The notes beneath the pieces are model-generated. The model saw only the letters and a program-made list of their open reading frames with translations, made no database searches and was not told where the DNA came from. Both the position numbers and the translations under genes were made by a program. DNA of 64,000 nucleotides from Promethearchaeota archaeon (lineage in GTDB: Archaea; Asgardarchaeota; Lokiarchaeia; Sigyniarchaeales; Promethearchaeaceae): assembly GCA_016933055.1 (NCBI GenBank), contig JAFGBS010000004.1, positions 62,001-126,000 of the forward strand, in the 5' to 3' direction. Below are positions 1 through 8,231 of the stretch, one piece after another (position 1 is the first letter of the stretch; each line of letters opens with the position of its first letter).

Positions 1-471
1 ATCGATAAGAAATCCATTTTAGAAATTAACAATGACATAAGAAAAATACAGGAGAAGAAGATTGAAGAGACTGAACAATTATCAAGGGATTCTTCCGCAA
101 AATATACAGGACTTTACATGCTGATTCCCACTTTTATTAGGAGAATAGCTATGCGTCAAATGTTACGCAATCCTTTTTATGTAAAAAAGATCATGGGCAC
201 TGTTGGCATATCTACTATCGGAGAAACATTTAAAGGAAACACAGGATGGGCTGTAGGCTTTGGAGATAAAACATTAAATGTTATTTTAGGTGGTATTGTT
301 AAGAGAGTAGTCGAGACTGAAAATGGTATTGAAGGACGTGAATTTTATTGTATGACCTTTCTATTTGATCATTCATTAGTAGATGGAGCGCCTTGTGCAG
401 CATTTGTAGCTCGAGTCGCGGAACTACTGAAGGAAGCATACGGTCTGAAAGATATTAATGCAAAAGATTGA
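1..471 (+). CDS. 2-oxoacid dehydrogenase E2-type acyltransferase, C-terminal part
   Basis: The frame is open from the first base of the window, so the 5' end of the gene lies outside; 156 residues are visible. The C-terminal half carries the acyltransferase signature HSLVDG (visible residues 124-129), the HxxxDG catalytic motif of the chloramphenicol acetyltransferase/E2 fold, followed by a helix typical of the domain's end. In known complexes this domain transfers acyl groups from lipoyl lysine to CoA. No lipoyl domain is visible because of the truncation, so this may be a stand-alone E2-like catalytic domain rather than a true pyruvate dehydrogenase component. No dehydrogenase genes follow: the next gene is an unrelated methyltransferase. 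Confidence 0.85.
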   Translation: MDKKSILEINNDIRKIQEKKIEETEQLSRDSSAKYTGLYMLIPTFIRRIAMRQMLRNPFYVKKIMGTVGISTIGETFKGNTGWAVGFGDKTLNVILGGIVKRVVETENGIEGREFYCMTFLFDHSLVDGAPCAAFVARVAELLKEAYGLKDINAKD

Positions 472-508
472 GAATTTTACTTTCCATTCACAAATAAACG
501 GTTAAAAT

Positions 509-1363
509 ATGAAATCCTGTAAACTTCCAAATGGGGAAACATGCTATTATATCGATAAACTTTCTGCTTTGAAATCATATGAAGAGATATTTAATGCATG
601 TATTTATGAAAACCATGGATTAGGCGTAAAAGATGGAGATCTTGTATTTGATGTAGGTGCAAATATTGGTATGTTTACTCGATTTATTTCAAAAAAAGCA
701 AAAGATCTAACAATTTACACATTTGAACCAATTCCAGCAATTTTCAAAGTTCAAGAAAAAAATCTCGAACTGATAAAGAGAACACATAAGTTTCAGCTAT
801 TCAATATAGGATTAGGAAATAAAGAAGAAAATATTGAAATCAATTATTATCCCAGAGCTATAACTCTTTCTGCAATCATTCCTATAGATTTAAAATTGGC
901 ACTGAAAAACTCCCTTGAAAATTGGGATCAAATAATTGAAATTGTATCGTTCGCGCGATTCATACCAAAATTCCTAAGAAAACCATTCACGAAATTAGCA
1001 CACAAGTATATGTTCAAAAAAAAAAGAGTTCCCATTAAAGTTCGACCACTTTCAGATATTATTAAAGAAACCAAAGTAAATTCTATTGATTTTCTTAAAA
1101 TGGATGCTGAAAATTACGAATGGCAAATATTGCAGGGCATATCTGACTCTGACTGGAAATTGATTAAACAAATTGCCATGGAAGTACACACAAATATTGC
1201 GGGGGGAAATAACCTATTACAAAAAATTACTAATCTATTGCTTAGTAAAGATTTTACCGTATATCATGACAGAATAGGACAATCTTTCGCTACGGGTGTG
1301 TATATGCTCTTTGCAAAGAAAAACAACCTGTTTAAATCTCCACTAAACAATGTATACGCTTAA
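509..1363 (+). CDS. FkbM-family SAM-dependent methyltransferase
   Basis: The 284-residue protein has the SAM-binding motif DVGANIG (residues 48-54), an acidic residue closing strand 2 in TFEP (about 73), and the FkbM-type motif FLKMDAENYEW near residue 197, where KxDxEG is usual. FkbM enzymes methylate oxygen atoms of sugars or small molecules, often in polysaccharide or glycan pathways. A basic insertion sits at about residues 150-175. It starts with ATG and lies 37 nt after the E2-like gene. The substrate cannot be read from the sequence. Confidence 0.85.
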   Translation: MKSCKLPNGETCYYIDKLSALKSYEEIFNACIYENHGLGVKDGDLVFDVGANIGMFTRFISKKAKDLTIYTFEPIPAIFKVQEKNLELIKRTHKFQLFNIGLGNKEENIEINYYPRAITLSAIIPIDLKLALKNSLENWDQIIEIVSFARFIPKFLRKPFTKLAHKYMFKKKRVPIKVRPLSDIIKETKVNSIDFLKMDAENYEWQILQGISDSDWKLIKQIAMEVHTNIAGGNNLLQKITNLLLSKDFTVYHDRIGQSFATGVYMLFAKKNNLFKSPLNNVYA

Positions 1364-2165
1364 ATTTGAAGTCTTTTTGAAAACAATTGACATCATACTA
1401 TGTTTCGAGGACCGCCTTATTCTACATCTGATCGGGTGCAAAAATGCGTGATTTATTCTGGTTTATACGTTCCACATAAAAGAACAATGGTTTTAAGTTA
1501 AAGGGCTGACATTTACAATAATTCGGCATCGAAAACGGAGAAATTTGTACCTCAATCCTTTGCAAACAGAATCTATTCATTTCCATTAATAGTCAAAAAT
1601 CTTCTTACCCCGTTAATACATCTTTGTACGACACTTTTAAACCGACAAAAATTACTTGTGATAGAGGGTAAAATGTAATAAATCTGTTAGGACCTGATGA
1701 GTTAAATGAGGAGACAGAAGTTTTCAACTTAGAAATCATCATCGAAATTTCTGTCATTATTGAAGGAGTTCTGCATTTCGAAAAGGTTCCTACTCCGGTG
1801 TGCTTGGATTTCACAAATTCCGATTCCAAAGCTCCTGCATAAACTATTTTCTTCATAAAACACACCCTTCCTGCCCAATTAAATGAGTCGGTAAACGTTT
1901 AAACGTAATACTATCGTAAAACTTAACCAAACGCCAAAGGTAGAGGTTTTCCAAGTATCTACCTATTCTTGTATAGGGTGGCAATCACTCCTTAGGCACA
2001 GACCTACACTGTTGTTTGTAGGATAACGGAGTAGGCTTGTAGCGCAGTGGATGAACGAACGTTCTAAAAATCATACGGGATATCACAAGTATAGGATCGA
2101 ATATGATTACAAAATTTATTCCTTAAGAAAAGGAAAAACCTAGGGAAAATGTAACAGAGGAACTT
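1364..2165. other. long gap between convergent genes
   Basis: This 800-bp stretch separates two converging genes, far longer than usual here. Besides the candidate small gene at 1605-1856 it holds a perfect 12-bp palindrome (1895-1906), a GGTAGA/TCTACC inverted repeat near 1940-1965, a CCTACA/TGTAGG inverted repeat near 2003-2023, and a tRNA-like fragment starting near 2032. None of these resolves into a recognised RNA family. Confidence 0.5.
1605..1856 (-). CDS. possible small protein, unknown
   Basis: An 83-codon reading frame lies alone in an 800-bp gap. Support: the ATG at 1856 is preceded about 10 nt upstream by AGGAAGGG, and about 20 nt further up lies a TATA-like, palindromic ACGTTTAAACGT (1895-1906). 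Codon choice looks ordinary for the window. Against it: no recognisable family, a composition rich in Ser, Thr and Lys, no homologous neighbour, and a short length that can arise by chance. An upstream in-frame ATG at 1865 is less well placed relative to the Shine-Dalgarno site. Treat as a candidate only. Confidence 0.3.
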   Translation of the reverse strand: MKKIVYAGALESEFVKSKHTGVGTFSKCRTPSIMTEISMMISKLKTSVSSFNSSGPNRFITFYPLSQVIFVGLKVSYKDVLTG

Positions 2166-3203
2166 TTAAAAAATATATATCCATCTGCGATTGGATAAAT
2201 TACCATTTTCGATATCTTTGATTAACAAGCCTACATTATATTTCCAGTATTCATTCCTTTGAATATAATTATCAACATTCCCGGATAAATTTTGGATAGA
2301 ACTAATTGAACCATTTAAAAGCTCTCGTGCATCTTTTAACAAAGCTTTGCATTCTTCGACACTCCCTGAATCAAAAGAAAGTTTAGATTTTACTAATTTA
2401 TCATATGCCTTATAATATTGGTCCGTTAATTTATGATGAAAATCAATATTCTCTTTGTCTTTTATGAATAGAATATGCCAGTATATGATCCATCCAACAA
2501 AAAGTACGATCCCTATCGAGCAAAAAACATCAGTAAACCACGCTTTCGATAATCCAATTTCAATAAAACCAATAATGAGTACCATTAGAGCTGACAATAT
2601 GCTCATGATCCATTTAAACACAGAAGATCGATTTCCAAATAAAACGGGGAATATAATAACAACACCTGATATAGTCAAATTTCTATTAGGAAAACTCCTA
2701 TCCCAAAAATTGATTGATGAAGTTCCAATTTGATAAAAAGGTTGAATTGTTGAATAATCCCCTAACGGAGGCTCTCTATTCATAAAAATTTGCAAAATTA
2801 GGTGAATGATAAAACTTAGACTTAAAACCAACAGATATAAAGTCGCATACCGTGCAACGGGTTCGATTTTTTGTTTATTTTTAGAGGATAAAAAGATAAT
2901 CAGAATAATTAGACATATCAATCCAATACTTAGAAATAGAAAATAAGTATATTGAAGGGTAGATCCTATCGTCTGAATGAACGGAATCGAATTATATAAT
3001 AAATACAGTGAGTTTGAAACGTTTTTATCCAGACTCCCATTATTGAATGCTCCAGTAAAAAAAATAACCAAAGTAAAAATCAAACTACTAATCCATAGAA
3101 AATATTCTCTTTTATTTTCGATTTTTTGTTCGTTCACATACTCTAGTTCCTTGAGTATAAATGCAGTGAATCGAGAATGATCAAATTTTTGCACTATATT
3201 CAA
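2166..3203 (-). CDS. PAP2-like membrane protein with degenerate active site
   Basis: About six transmembrane segments precede a charged C-terminal region of about 100 residues with coiled-coil-like helices. Two stretches match PAP2 phosphatases in place and spacing: SFPNRNLT (residues 170-177), where active enzymes have SFPSGH, and GLSKAWFTDV (217-226), where active enzymes have SRxYLGxHxxxDV. The catalytic histidines and the second-motif arginine are missing, so phosphatase activity is doubtful; a binding role is an inference. The first codon is TTG (3203); a GTG at 3194 is better spaced from AGGTTGA and may be the real start. It follows the HIT gene on the same strand. Confidence 0.6.
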   Translation of the reverse strand: MNIVQKFDHSRFTAFILKELEYVNEQKIENKREYFLWISSLIFTLVIFFTGAFNNGSLDKNVSNSLYLLYNSIPFIQTIGSTLQYTYFLFLSIGLICLIILIIFLSSKNKQKIEPVARYATLYLLVLSLSFIIHLILQIFMNREPPLGDYSTIQPFYQIGTSSINFWDRSFPNRNLTISGVVIIFPVLFGNRSSVFKWIMSILSALMVLIIGFIEIGLSKAWFTDVFCSIGIVLFVGWIIYWHILFIKDKENIDFHHKLTDQYYKAYDKLVKSKLSFDSGSVEECKALLKDARELLNGSISSIQNLSGNVDNYIQRNEYWKYNVGLLIKDIENGNLSNRRWIYIF

Positions 3204-3212
3204 CCTAGATGA

Positions 3213-3629
3213 TTATGATGTGTTAATTTTTTTAAGAATTTCGCTTAATTCTTCTTTAGATCTTTCTTTTTTTTCTATTCTCAAGGGGAAAGCCTTGTCA
3301 TTTTTCCAGCGAGGTATCACATGAAAATGCAAATGATTGATCTCTTGACCTGCAGCCTTGTAATTATTTTGCATGATATTTATTCCATCTGCCTCCAATT
3401 TTGTTTTTAACTTGATTGCAACTTTTTTAACCGCACTTAGACATTCTTGCATCTTCTCTTCAGGAAATTCCAATAAACTTATGTAATGATTTTTGGGCAC
3501 TACAATAGAATGTCCTTTCGTAAAAGGAGATATGTCTAAAAACGCAAGAGAATTCTCATCTTCGTACACTTTCAATGAAGGTATTTCTCCTGATATGATC
3601 TTACAAAATAGACAGTTTTTTTCTTCCAT
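3213..3629 (-). CDS. HIT-family nucleotide-binding protein
   Basis: The histidine triad HLHFHV (residues 99-104) and the N-terminal CxFC zinc-type pair (residues 6 and 9) mark the Hint-like branch of the HIT superfamily, which hydrolyses nucleoside phosphoramidates or related AMP derivatives. Length (138 residues) is typical. I chose the ATG at 3629 over a GTG at 3638 because AGGA lies 11 nt upstream of the ATG but almost touches the GTG. A TATA-like TTTATATATATT at about 3671-3682 predicts a transcription start near 3651. It precedes the PAP2-like gene and may share its transcript. Confidence 0.9.
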   Translation of the reverse strand: MEEKNCLFCKIISGEIPSLKVYEDENSLAFLDISPFTKGHSIVVPKNHYISLLEFPEEKMQECLSAVKKVAIKLKTKLEADGINIMQNNYKAAGQEINHLHFHVIPRWKNDKAFPLRIEKKERSKEELSEILKKINTS

Positions 3630-3670
3630 ATCAACCACATTCCTAGTTGGTTAAGGATGCATAAAAGATG

Positions 3671-3682
3671 TTTTATATATAT
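3671..3682 (-). promoter_or_regulatory. TATA box for the HIT gene
   Basis: TTTATATATATT reads as a TATA box on the minus strand, about 25 nt before a predicted transcription start near 3651 and about 45 nt before the chosen ATG. The rest of the 270-nt gap up to 3904 shows nothing recognisable. Confidence 0.5.
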
Positions 3683-3904
3683 TCATGAGTCCAGAAATAT
3701 TCTTTTAGAGATGAGTTGTTAACCGAATCAATATAAATCTAGAGGGCAAAAAAAGAAAGTAAAACAGAAAAAGCGCTAACGAATTCATGATATCAATTTT
3801 TCGGAACTCCAAAAGCAAAAAACAACTCTATTTTTTCCTACTCTCTATTTTTAAAAATTACAATGTTTATTTTTCGATTATAAAGGATTAGGACCGTTCA
3901 TTCG

Positions 3905-4711
3905 ATGTTATTAAATCAATTAACCGATTACTTCAACAAAATCGTAAAAAATTTTAATTTTGTCCATTCAAACGAATTTTTATTCCAAATAGGCCCCTTA
4001 AAAAAATATTACACTGAAAAAGTGATTAAGAAAGTTTTAATAACTCAATACCTTACCACGGAAACAATTCGTAATGCAATAAAGAAAAATTGCAACTTGA
4101 TTTTATGTCGATTTGGTTTTGATATCCATCACCCCTTCCAAATTGATGAAATAGCTCAAAAAGATCTCTTCCTATTGTTGCACAACAGATTAATGGTTTG
4201 CCTTATTCCTGATTGTTTTGATTATCTCCCATATGGGCCTATCCCTTATCTAGCAAATATTATATCCTTGAACTTTTCTCGGTTTTTGATTGACAGGACC
4301 TCCTCACTACTGGGGGCAATCTACCAAACTTCTAAAGAAGCCCCTTTAACTCCAATCATTGATAAATTACATCGAAATTTAAATCTAAACCACGTTCAAG
4401 TGTTTATAAATAAACATTCGTGGGTTAAGACATTCTTGATTTGTGATATGAATTTTCCTCCTCCTAATTTGGTTTCTTGTGCTAAATATAACAATTGTGA
4501 TTGCATAATAAGTGCAATTACGACTCCGCACATCTTACATCATCTCCAATTGTACGAAATTTCATTTCTACATATCTCCTTTCACTGCCTTATTGAATCT
4601 TCTTTGCATAAATTTTGTAATAATTTATCATTGGAATTTCCAAGAATTGAGTTTGAGTTTTATCCTACCAAGAATCCCTTATCATTTATTCATCGGAAAC
4701 AAAATCATTAA
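3905..4711 (+). CDS. NIF3-like (DUF34) protein lacking usual metal ligands
   Basis: The start MLLNQLTDYF, the strand-helix unit KKVLITQYLTTETIRNAIKK (residues 42-61) and the later repeat of the fold (about 190-255) follow the NIF3/DUF34 pattern. In canonical members the first metal motif is SHHP; here the equivalent stretch is LCRFGFDI (67-74). Near the C terminus FHCLIESSLH keeps a His and a Glu in roughly the expected place. The family forms dimetal hexameric toroids of uncertain function (a role as GTP cyclohydrolase I type 2 has been proposed for some). Loss of ligands suggests altered or lost metal binding. The gene stands 51 nt before the hexapeptide-repeat protein on the same strand. 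Confidence 0.6.
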   Translation: MLLNQLTDYFNKIVKNFNFVHSNEFLFQIGPLKKYYTEKVIKKVLITQYLTTETIRNAIKKNCNLILCRFGFDIHHPFQIDEIAQKDLFLLLHNRLMVCLIPDCFDYLPYGPIPYLANIISLNFSRFLIDRTSSLLGAIYQTSKEAPLTPIIDKLHRNLNLNHVQVFINKHSWVKTFLICDMNFPPPNLVSCAKYNNCDCIISAITTPHILHHLQLYEISFLHISFHCLIESSLHKFCNNLSLEFPRIEFEFYPTKNPLSFIHRKQNH

Positions 4712-4762
4712 GGCATTCTTGGTATACACTATTTTATAATTCATTAAAGAGAGAAGAAGAGC

Positions 4763-5353
4763 ATGACATTATTAGAGTATCGAAGTAAAAGTCCAACCAT
4801 TGCAGAAGGTGCTTTAGTTAGCCCAAATGCGACATTAATAGGGGATGTTCGAGTAGGAAAGAATTCAGTTGTCTGGCCGGGTTCAGTTTTACGTGCAGAA
4901 TATGCACCTATCATCATTGGGGAATATTGCACAATCTTTGATGGGGCGGTGTTATTTACCCGATCTGAAAAATCTCCGATTACTACAGGGAATTATAGCA
5001 TAATCGAAACAGGCGCAACTATACTAGGATGTTATTTTGAGGATTTTGTATTAGTTTCTCAGAATTGTCTGATTCATGAAAGGGCTTCCATTGGAGAAGG
5101 GGTTATTCTACTCAGTGATAGCGTTGTACCGCCTGGATTTATGGTAGAATCCCGTTCTATTCTAAAAGGTGATCCTGTCCAAAAAATCCGAGAACAAACG
5201 CGGAATGATGTGATTAAACATAAAGAGCGCGCAGAACATTTCTCTGAGTTATTTATGAAAATTCAACATCAATTACCTAACGCACAGTCATACATGCTAA
5301 CCTTAACTGATTTTATGAAGATATTACTCGATAAAGTATCTCTAAGTGAATAA
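4763..5353 (+). CDS. gamma-carbonic-anhydrase-like left-handed beta-helix protein
   Basis: Residues 10-140 form hexapeptide repeats (for example PNATLIGDVRVGKNSVVWPG), followed by a C-terminal helical tail of about 55 residues. Layout and the VLRAE strand match gamma-carbonic anhydrases and relatives. The zinc-binding histidines are absent: the segment that reads GHxxxLHGC in enzymes is ETGATILGC here, and the earlier VLH is VLF. It therefore cannot be a standard zinc carbonic anhydrase. The same loss of ligands is known in dynactin p25/p27-type proteins. The ATG at 4763 has the purine-rich AGAGAGAAGAAGAG upstream. Confidence 0.75.
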   Translation: MTLLEYRSKSPTIAEGALVSPNATLIGDVRVGKNSVVWPGSVLRAEYAPIIIGEYCTIFDGAVLFTRSEKSPITTGNYSIIETGATILGCYFEDFVLVSQNCLIHERASIGEGVILLSDSVVPPGFMVESRSILKGDPVQKIREQTRNDVIKHKERAEHFSELFMKIQHQLPNAQSYMLTLTDFMKILLDKVSLSE

Positions 5354-5698
5354 TATAACATGTAGATATTCATCAGATTAAAAACGAATGGTGGACAAAT
5401 TGTATAGAAATGTTTATATGCATAAAACCACTGCTGTATGATGAGTTAACGATCAAACCGGCAGAAAAGATCATTCTGGGCATACTTTACTAACGTAAAG
5501 GCTTCTGGTATACATTTCACAAAAAAACAAACAAAAAACCTACGTACTGATTACTCAATAGAAAATTTTAACGTAAATTCGAAAACTCCCGAGATAGTAT
5601 ATATCATAAATTTGTCCGCAAATAAAATCTAAAAAACATAAAAAATCGGTAGGGTCGTATTAAGAATTTCATAACATTAATTATCGTGATAATAAAAA
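5354..5698 (+). other. 345-nt gap with possible structured RNA
   Basis: Between the beta-helix gene and TFB. A TATA-like TTTATATGCATAAAA (about 5412-5426) is followed by a segment with a GTATG/CATAC pairing (about 5436 and 5483) and a CTTTAC-TAAC-GTAAAG hairpin (about 5488-5503). The C-box-like ATGATGA near the predicted transcript start has no matching D box, so a C/D guide RNA is not supported. Just before the TFB start there is an inverted repeat ATTATC-gt-GATAAT (5680-5693). Confidence 0.35.
5680..5693. promoter_or_regulatory. inverted repeat before TFB start codon
   Basis: ATTATC and GATAAT, separated by GT, form a perfect 6-bp inverted repeat ending 5 nt before the TFB ATG. Its position is suitable for an operator or for masking the ribosome-binding region; function is inferred from position only. 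Confidence 0.3.
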
Positions 5699-6601
5699 AT
5701 GGAAGATATCAAGTCCAAATCCACAACTTTAGAAGTAAGAGATGGTCATCACCGATGTCCCGAGTGCAATAGTGATTTCATCATTTCTGATGCACATCGT
5801 GGTGAAACTATATGCAGTAATTGTGGTTTAGTAATCGATGATCATATTCCTGATATTGAACGAAATGATCGAAGAGCATTCACCCAAGAGGAAAAAGAAA
5901 AACGAGAACGAACGGGTTCTCCTATTTCTGTTTTACTACCTGATATGGGTCTATCAACTATCATTGATTCAAAAGCTAAAATGTCCCAACGAATGAAAAG
6001 GGTAATAAAATGGAATTCCCGTATGAGTTGGAATAAACGTAATTTATTGATTGCCACCACAGAGATAAAGAGAATCGGAAGTAACCTAAATTTACCTCTA
6101 CGTGTCAAAGAATTAGCAGCAAAAATTTACCGAAAAGCCTTCAATTTGAAATTATTACGAGGAAGATCAATAAAAGCTATGGTAGCTGCTTCTTTATATT
6201 ATGCGTGTAGGAAAGAAAAAATTCCCCGTACCTTACAAGAGTTAGTGGAACAAACTACTTGCACTCCCAAGGACATTCGTAGATGTTATCGTATTATTAT
6301 TCGAGAACTGGAGTTAAGAGTACCTGCAATGGATCCGGTAATGCTTATCCCCAAATATTCTGATGAATTAGGTTTATCATTGGAAGTAGAAAAAGCAGCA
6401 GTAGAATTGTTAAATAAATTCAGTAAGCATATGACCACAAGTGGGAAGGACCCCAAAGGATTAGTTGCAGCTGCGATCTATTTGGCATCTCAGACTTTAC
6501 ATGAAGCAAAGAGTCAGAGTAGGATTGCTCGAACTATTGGAGTAACCGAAGTAACTCTACGTTCAAGATATAAGGAATTTCTCTCTTTTATTAATATTTA
6601 A
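5699..6601 (+). CDS. tfb: transcription initiation factor TFB
   Basis: The 300-residue protein has an N-terminal zinc ribbon (Cys 20, 23, 39, 42), a B-finger/linker region with the conserved DRRAF, and two cyclin-fold repeats (about 110-195 and 205-300) ending in a helix-turn-helix (SRIARTIGVTEVTLRSRYKE). TFB bridges TBP at the TATA box and RNA polymerase. Length and motif order are canonical, in contrast to the divergent TFB at 14724, so this is likely the general factor. It begins with ATG; a short palindrome lies immediately upstream. Confidence 0.97.
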   Translation: MEDIKSKSTTLEVRDGHHRCPECNSDFIISDAHRGETICSNCGLVIDDHIPDIERNDRRAFTQEEKEKRERTGSPISVLLPDMGLSTIIDSKAKMSQRMKRVIKWNSRMSWNKRNLLIATTEIKRIGSNLNLPLRVKELAAKIYRKAFNLKLLRGRSIKAMVAASLYYACRKEKIPRTLQELVEQTTCTPKDIRRCYRIIIRELELRVPAMDPVMLIPKYSDELGLSLEVEKAAVELLNKFSKHMTTSGKDPKGLVAAAIYLASQTLHEAKSQSRIARTIGVTEVTLRSRYKEFLSFINI

Positions 6602-6664
6602 ACCCTTATTTTTTTCTTTATCCCTAAATTCTTATTTCATGAATCATACTAGTTAATATAATAA

Positions 6665-7093
6665 ATGCAAAATTCTAATCGAAAAAAAGCAAAAATTAAC
6701 AAGAATGGACTCTCTGTAGACTATTCCAGAGAGGAGATAGAACAATATCTCCCCAATCTTGCGGACGAGCTTCATAATAATCCAATAAACCCCATAGAAA
6801 TCTATGGTCCTAATACCGAGAAGAAAAAATTGAGAACGCGAGAAGAAATAGAAGAAATCACTCGTTCTCAATACGAGGAAAATTCAGAACTGTATTTTCC
6901 AAAAACTGAAGACTTTTTACGAAGATGTTCGTCTTTAGAAGAAGCAGAAGATATTATTGAGCATCAGCTAAAGATGAAAGAAATAACAGAATCTCAAGCT
7001 GAAGAATTACGGGAATTATGTAAAAAATACGGAGTACGATTTTTCGGTCCTAAAAAAGAATGGGGTTACTACGAGAAAACCTATCGAAAGTAG
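6665..7093 (+). CDS. DUF2095-family archaeal protein
   Basis: A 142-residue acidic protein. The core FPKTEDFLRRCSSLEEAEDI (about 77-97) and the C-terminal GVRFFGPKKEWGYYEKTYRK match the archaea-specific DUF2095 family, which has no established function. The lysine-rich start may be a flexible tail. It sits between TFB and ribosomal protein L15e, consistent with a role near transcription or translation, but this is only context. Confidence 0.7.
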   Translation: MQNSNRKKAKINKNGLSVDYSREEIEQYLPNLADELHNNPINPIEIYGPNTEKKKLRTREEIEEITRSQYEENSELYFPKTEDFLRRCSSLEEAEDIIEHQLKMKEITESQAEELRELCKKYGVRFFGPKKEWGYYEKTYRK

Positions 7094-7161
7094 ATCCTCT
7101 AATCCAACTATCGCAAAATTTTTAATTTATATTATATACATCTTCACAGCTGGTGACTTAA

Positions 7162-7749
7162 ATGACAAAGAGTGCGTACAGATATATCAGTGAAACCTTT
7201 CAAAATCAGGAGAAAAAATACCCTTCACCGAACTGGCAACTGTTAATCCAATTACGAAATTCACCCTCCGTGCATAGAATCGCCAAACCCTCAAATATTG
7301 CTCGTGCACGATCTCTGGGGTATAAAGCGAAACAAGGATATGTTATAGTTCGCTCAAAAATACGGAAAGGTTCAGCCAGAAAAATTCGCCCAAAAATGGG
7401 TCGAAAACCTGGAAATTTAGGTGTCAGAAAAATAACTACGAAAAAAAATCTTCAAAGAATAGCTGAAGAACGAGCTGCAAAACGATTTCCAAATCTTGTC
7501 ACCCTAAACTCTTACTATTTGATTGAAGATGGTCGACATAAATGGTTTGAGGTCATTTTAGTGGACCCCAATCATCCAAGAATTATTGAAGACCCTAAGA
7601 TCAATTGGATTACACATTCTAAAAACAAAAGACGGGCATTTCGAGGATTAACCTCTGCTGGAAAACGAGGAAGAGGATTACGTAAAAAAGGAATCGGTGC
7701 AGAAAAAATACGACCGTCTCTAAAAGCAAACCGAAACCGTGGAAAATAA
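7162..7749 (+). CDS. rpl15e: large-subunit ribosomal protein L15e
   Basis: Full-length L15e (195 residues), rich in Arg and Lys, with the typical KYPSPNWQLLIQLRNSPSVH start and HxWFEVILVDPxHP core. It binds 23S rRNA in the large subunit. GGTGA lies 6 nt before the ATG, and a TATA-like tract (about 7120-7137) lies upstream. It heads a co-directional set with a COG1325 RNA-binding protein and two RNase P proteins, an arrangement conserved in archaea. Confidence 0.98.
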   Translation: MTKSAYRYISETFQNQEKKYPSPNWQLLIQLRNSPSVHRIAKPSNIARARSLGYKAKQGYVIVRSKIRKGSARKIRPKMGRKPGNLGVRKITTKKNLQRIAEERAAKRFPNLVTLNSYYLIEDGRHKWFEVILVDPNHPRIIEDPKINWITHSKNKRRAFRGLTSAGKRGRGLRKKGIGAEKIRPSLKANRNRGK

Positions 7750-7762
7750 TTGGTTACATACT

Positions 7763-8224
7763 ATGGAAATCAGATTGGTTGAAATAAATGCAAATTCAAA
7801 TGCAACTGAATCCGTTACTAAAGTAAAAGACTGTATTTTCTTTTTCTTACCTCCTGAAGAATACAACAGAATAGAAACTGAAAAATTGACAGGAGGTTAC
7901 GGAAATATAATCACTACATTGAAATATAGTTCTCGAGATCCCGCTCTGATCAACCATATCCTTAAACAACTTATTTCTCATTTAGTTCCATCCGATAAAT
8001 ACGAAATCGGAGAAACTCTTGAAAACCGATTAAGTTCTAAAGGAGTATTATTCTTACGAATTTCTAAAAGAAGTTTATCACAAAATAAGATCATTTTAAC
8101 CAAACAATCCGATTCTATTCGTGTGCAATTTAGGATTTCAAACAACCATCATAAACTAGATCCACTCAAAAATATACACGAACTGAAAGATTTTTTAAGT
8201 GGATTAGGACTAATAGAGAGATAG
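7763..8224 (+). CDS. COG1325/PF01877 RNA-binding (exosome-associated) protein
   Basis: MEIRLVEINANSNATESVTK opens the PF01877 fold, annotated as an RNA-binding or exosome-associated protein; residues 90-150 carry the basic second half. Its place between L15e and RNase P Rpp30 matches the conserved archaeal gene order. The frame could begin at 7739, inside L15e, but the ATG at 7763 fits the family's N terminus and leaves a 13-nt gap. Probably an accessory factor in RNA processing; specific role unknown. Confidence 0.8.
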   Translation: MEIRLVEINANSNATESVTKVKDCIFFFLPPEEYNRIETEKLTGGYGNIITTLKYSSRDPALINHILKQLISHLVPSDKYEIGETLENRLSSKGVLFLRISKRSLSQNKIILTKQSDSIRVQFRISNNHHKLDPLKNIHELKDFLSGLGLIER

Positions 8225-8231
8225 GTCAAGT

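Noticed and set aside
2032..2115. Intact tRNA-Arg gene
   Set aside because: D-, anticodon- and T-arm-like sequences appear, but none of the stems pair; kept only as a possible remnant.
5430..5550. C/D box guide RNA
   Set aside because: A C-box-like ATGATGA is present, but no D box CTGA at suitable distance.
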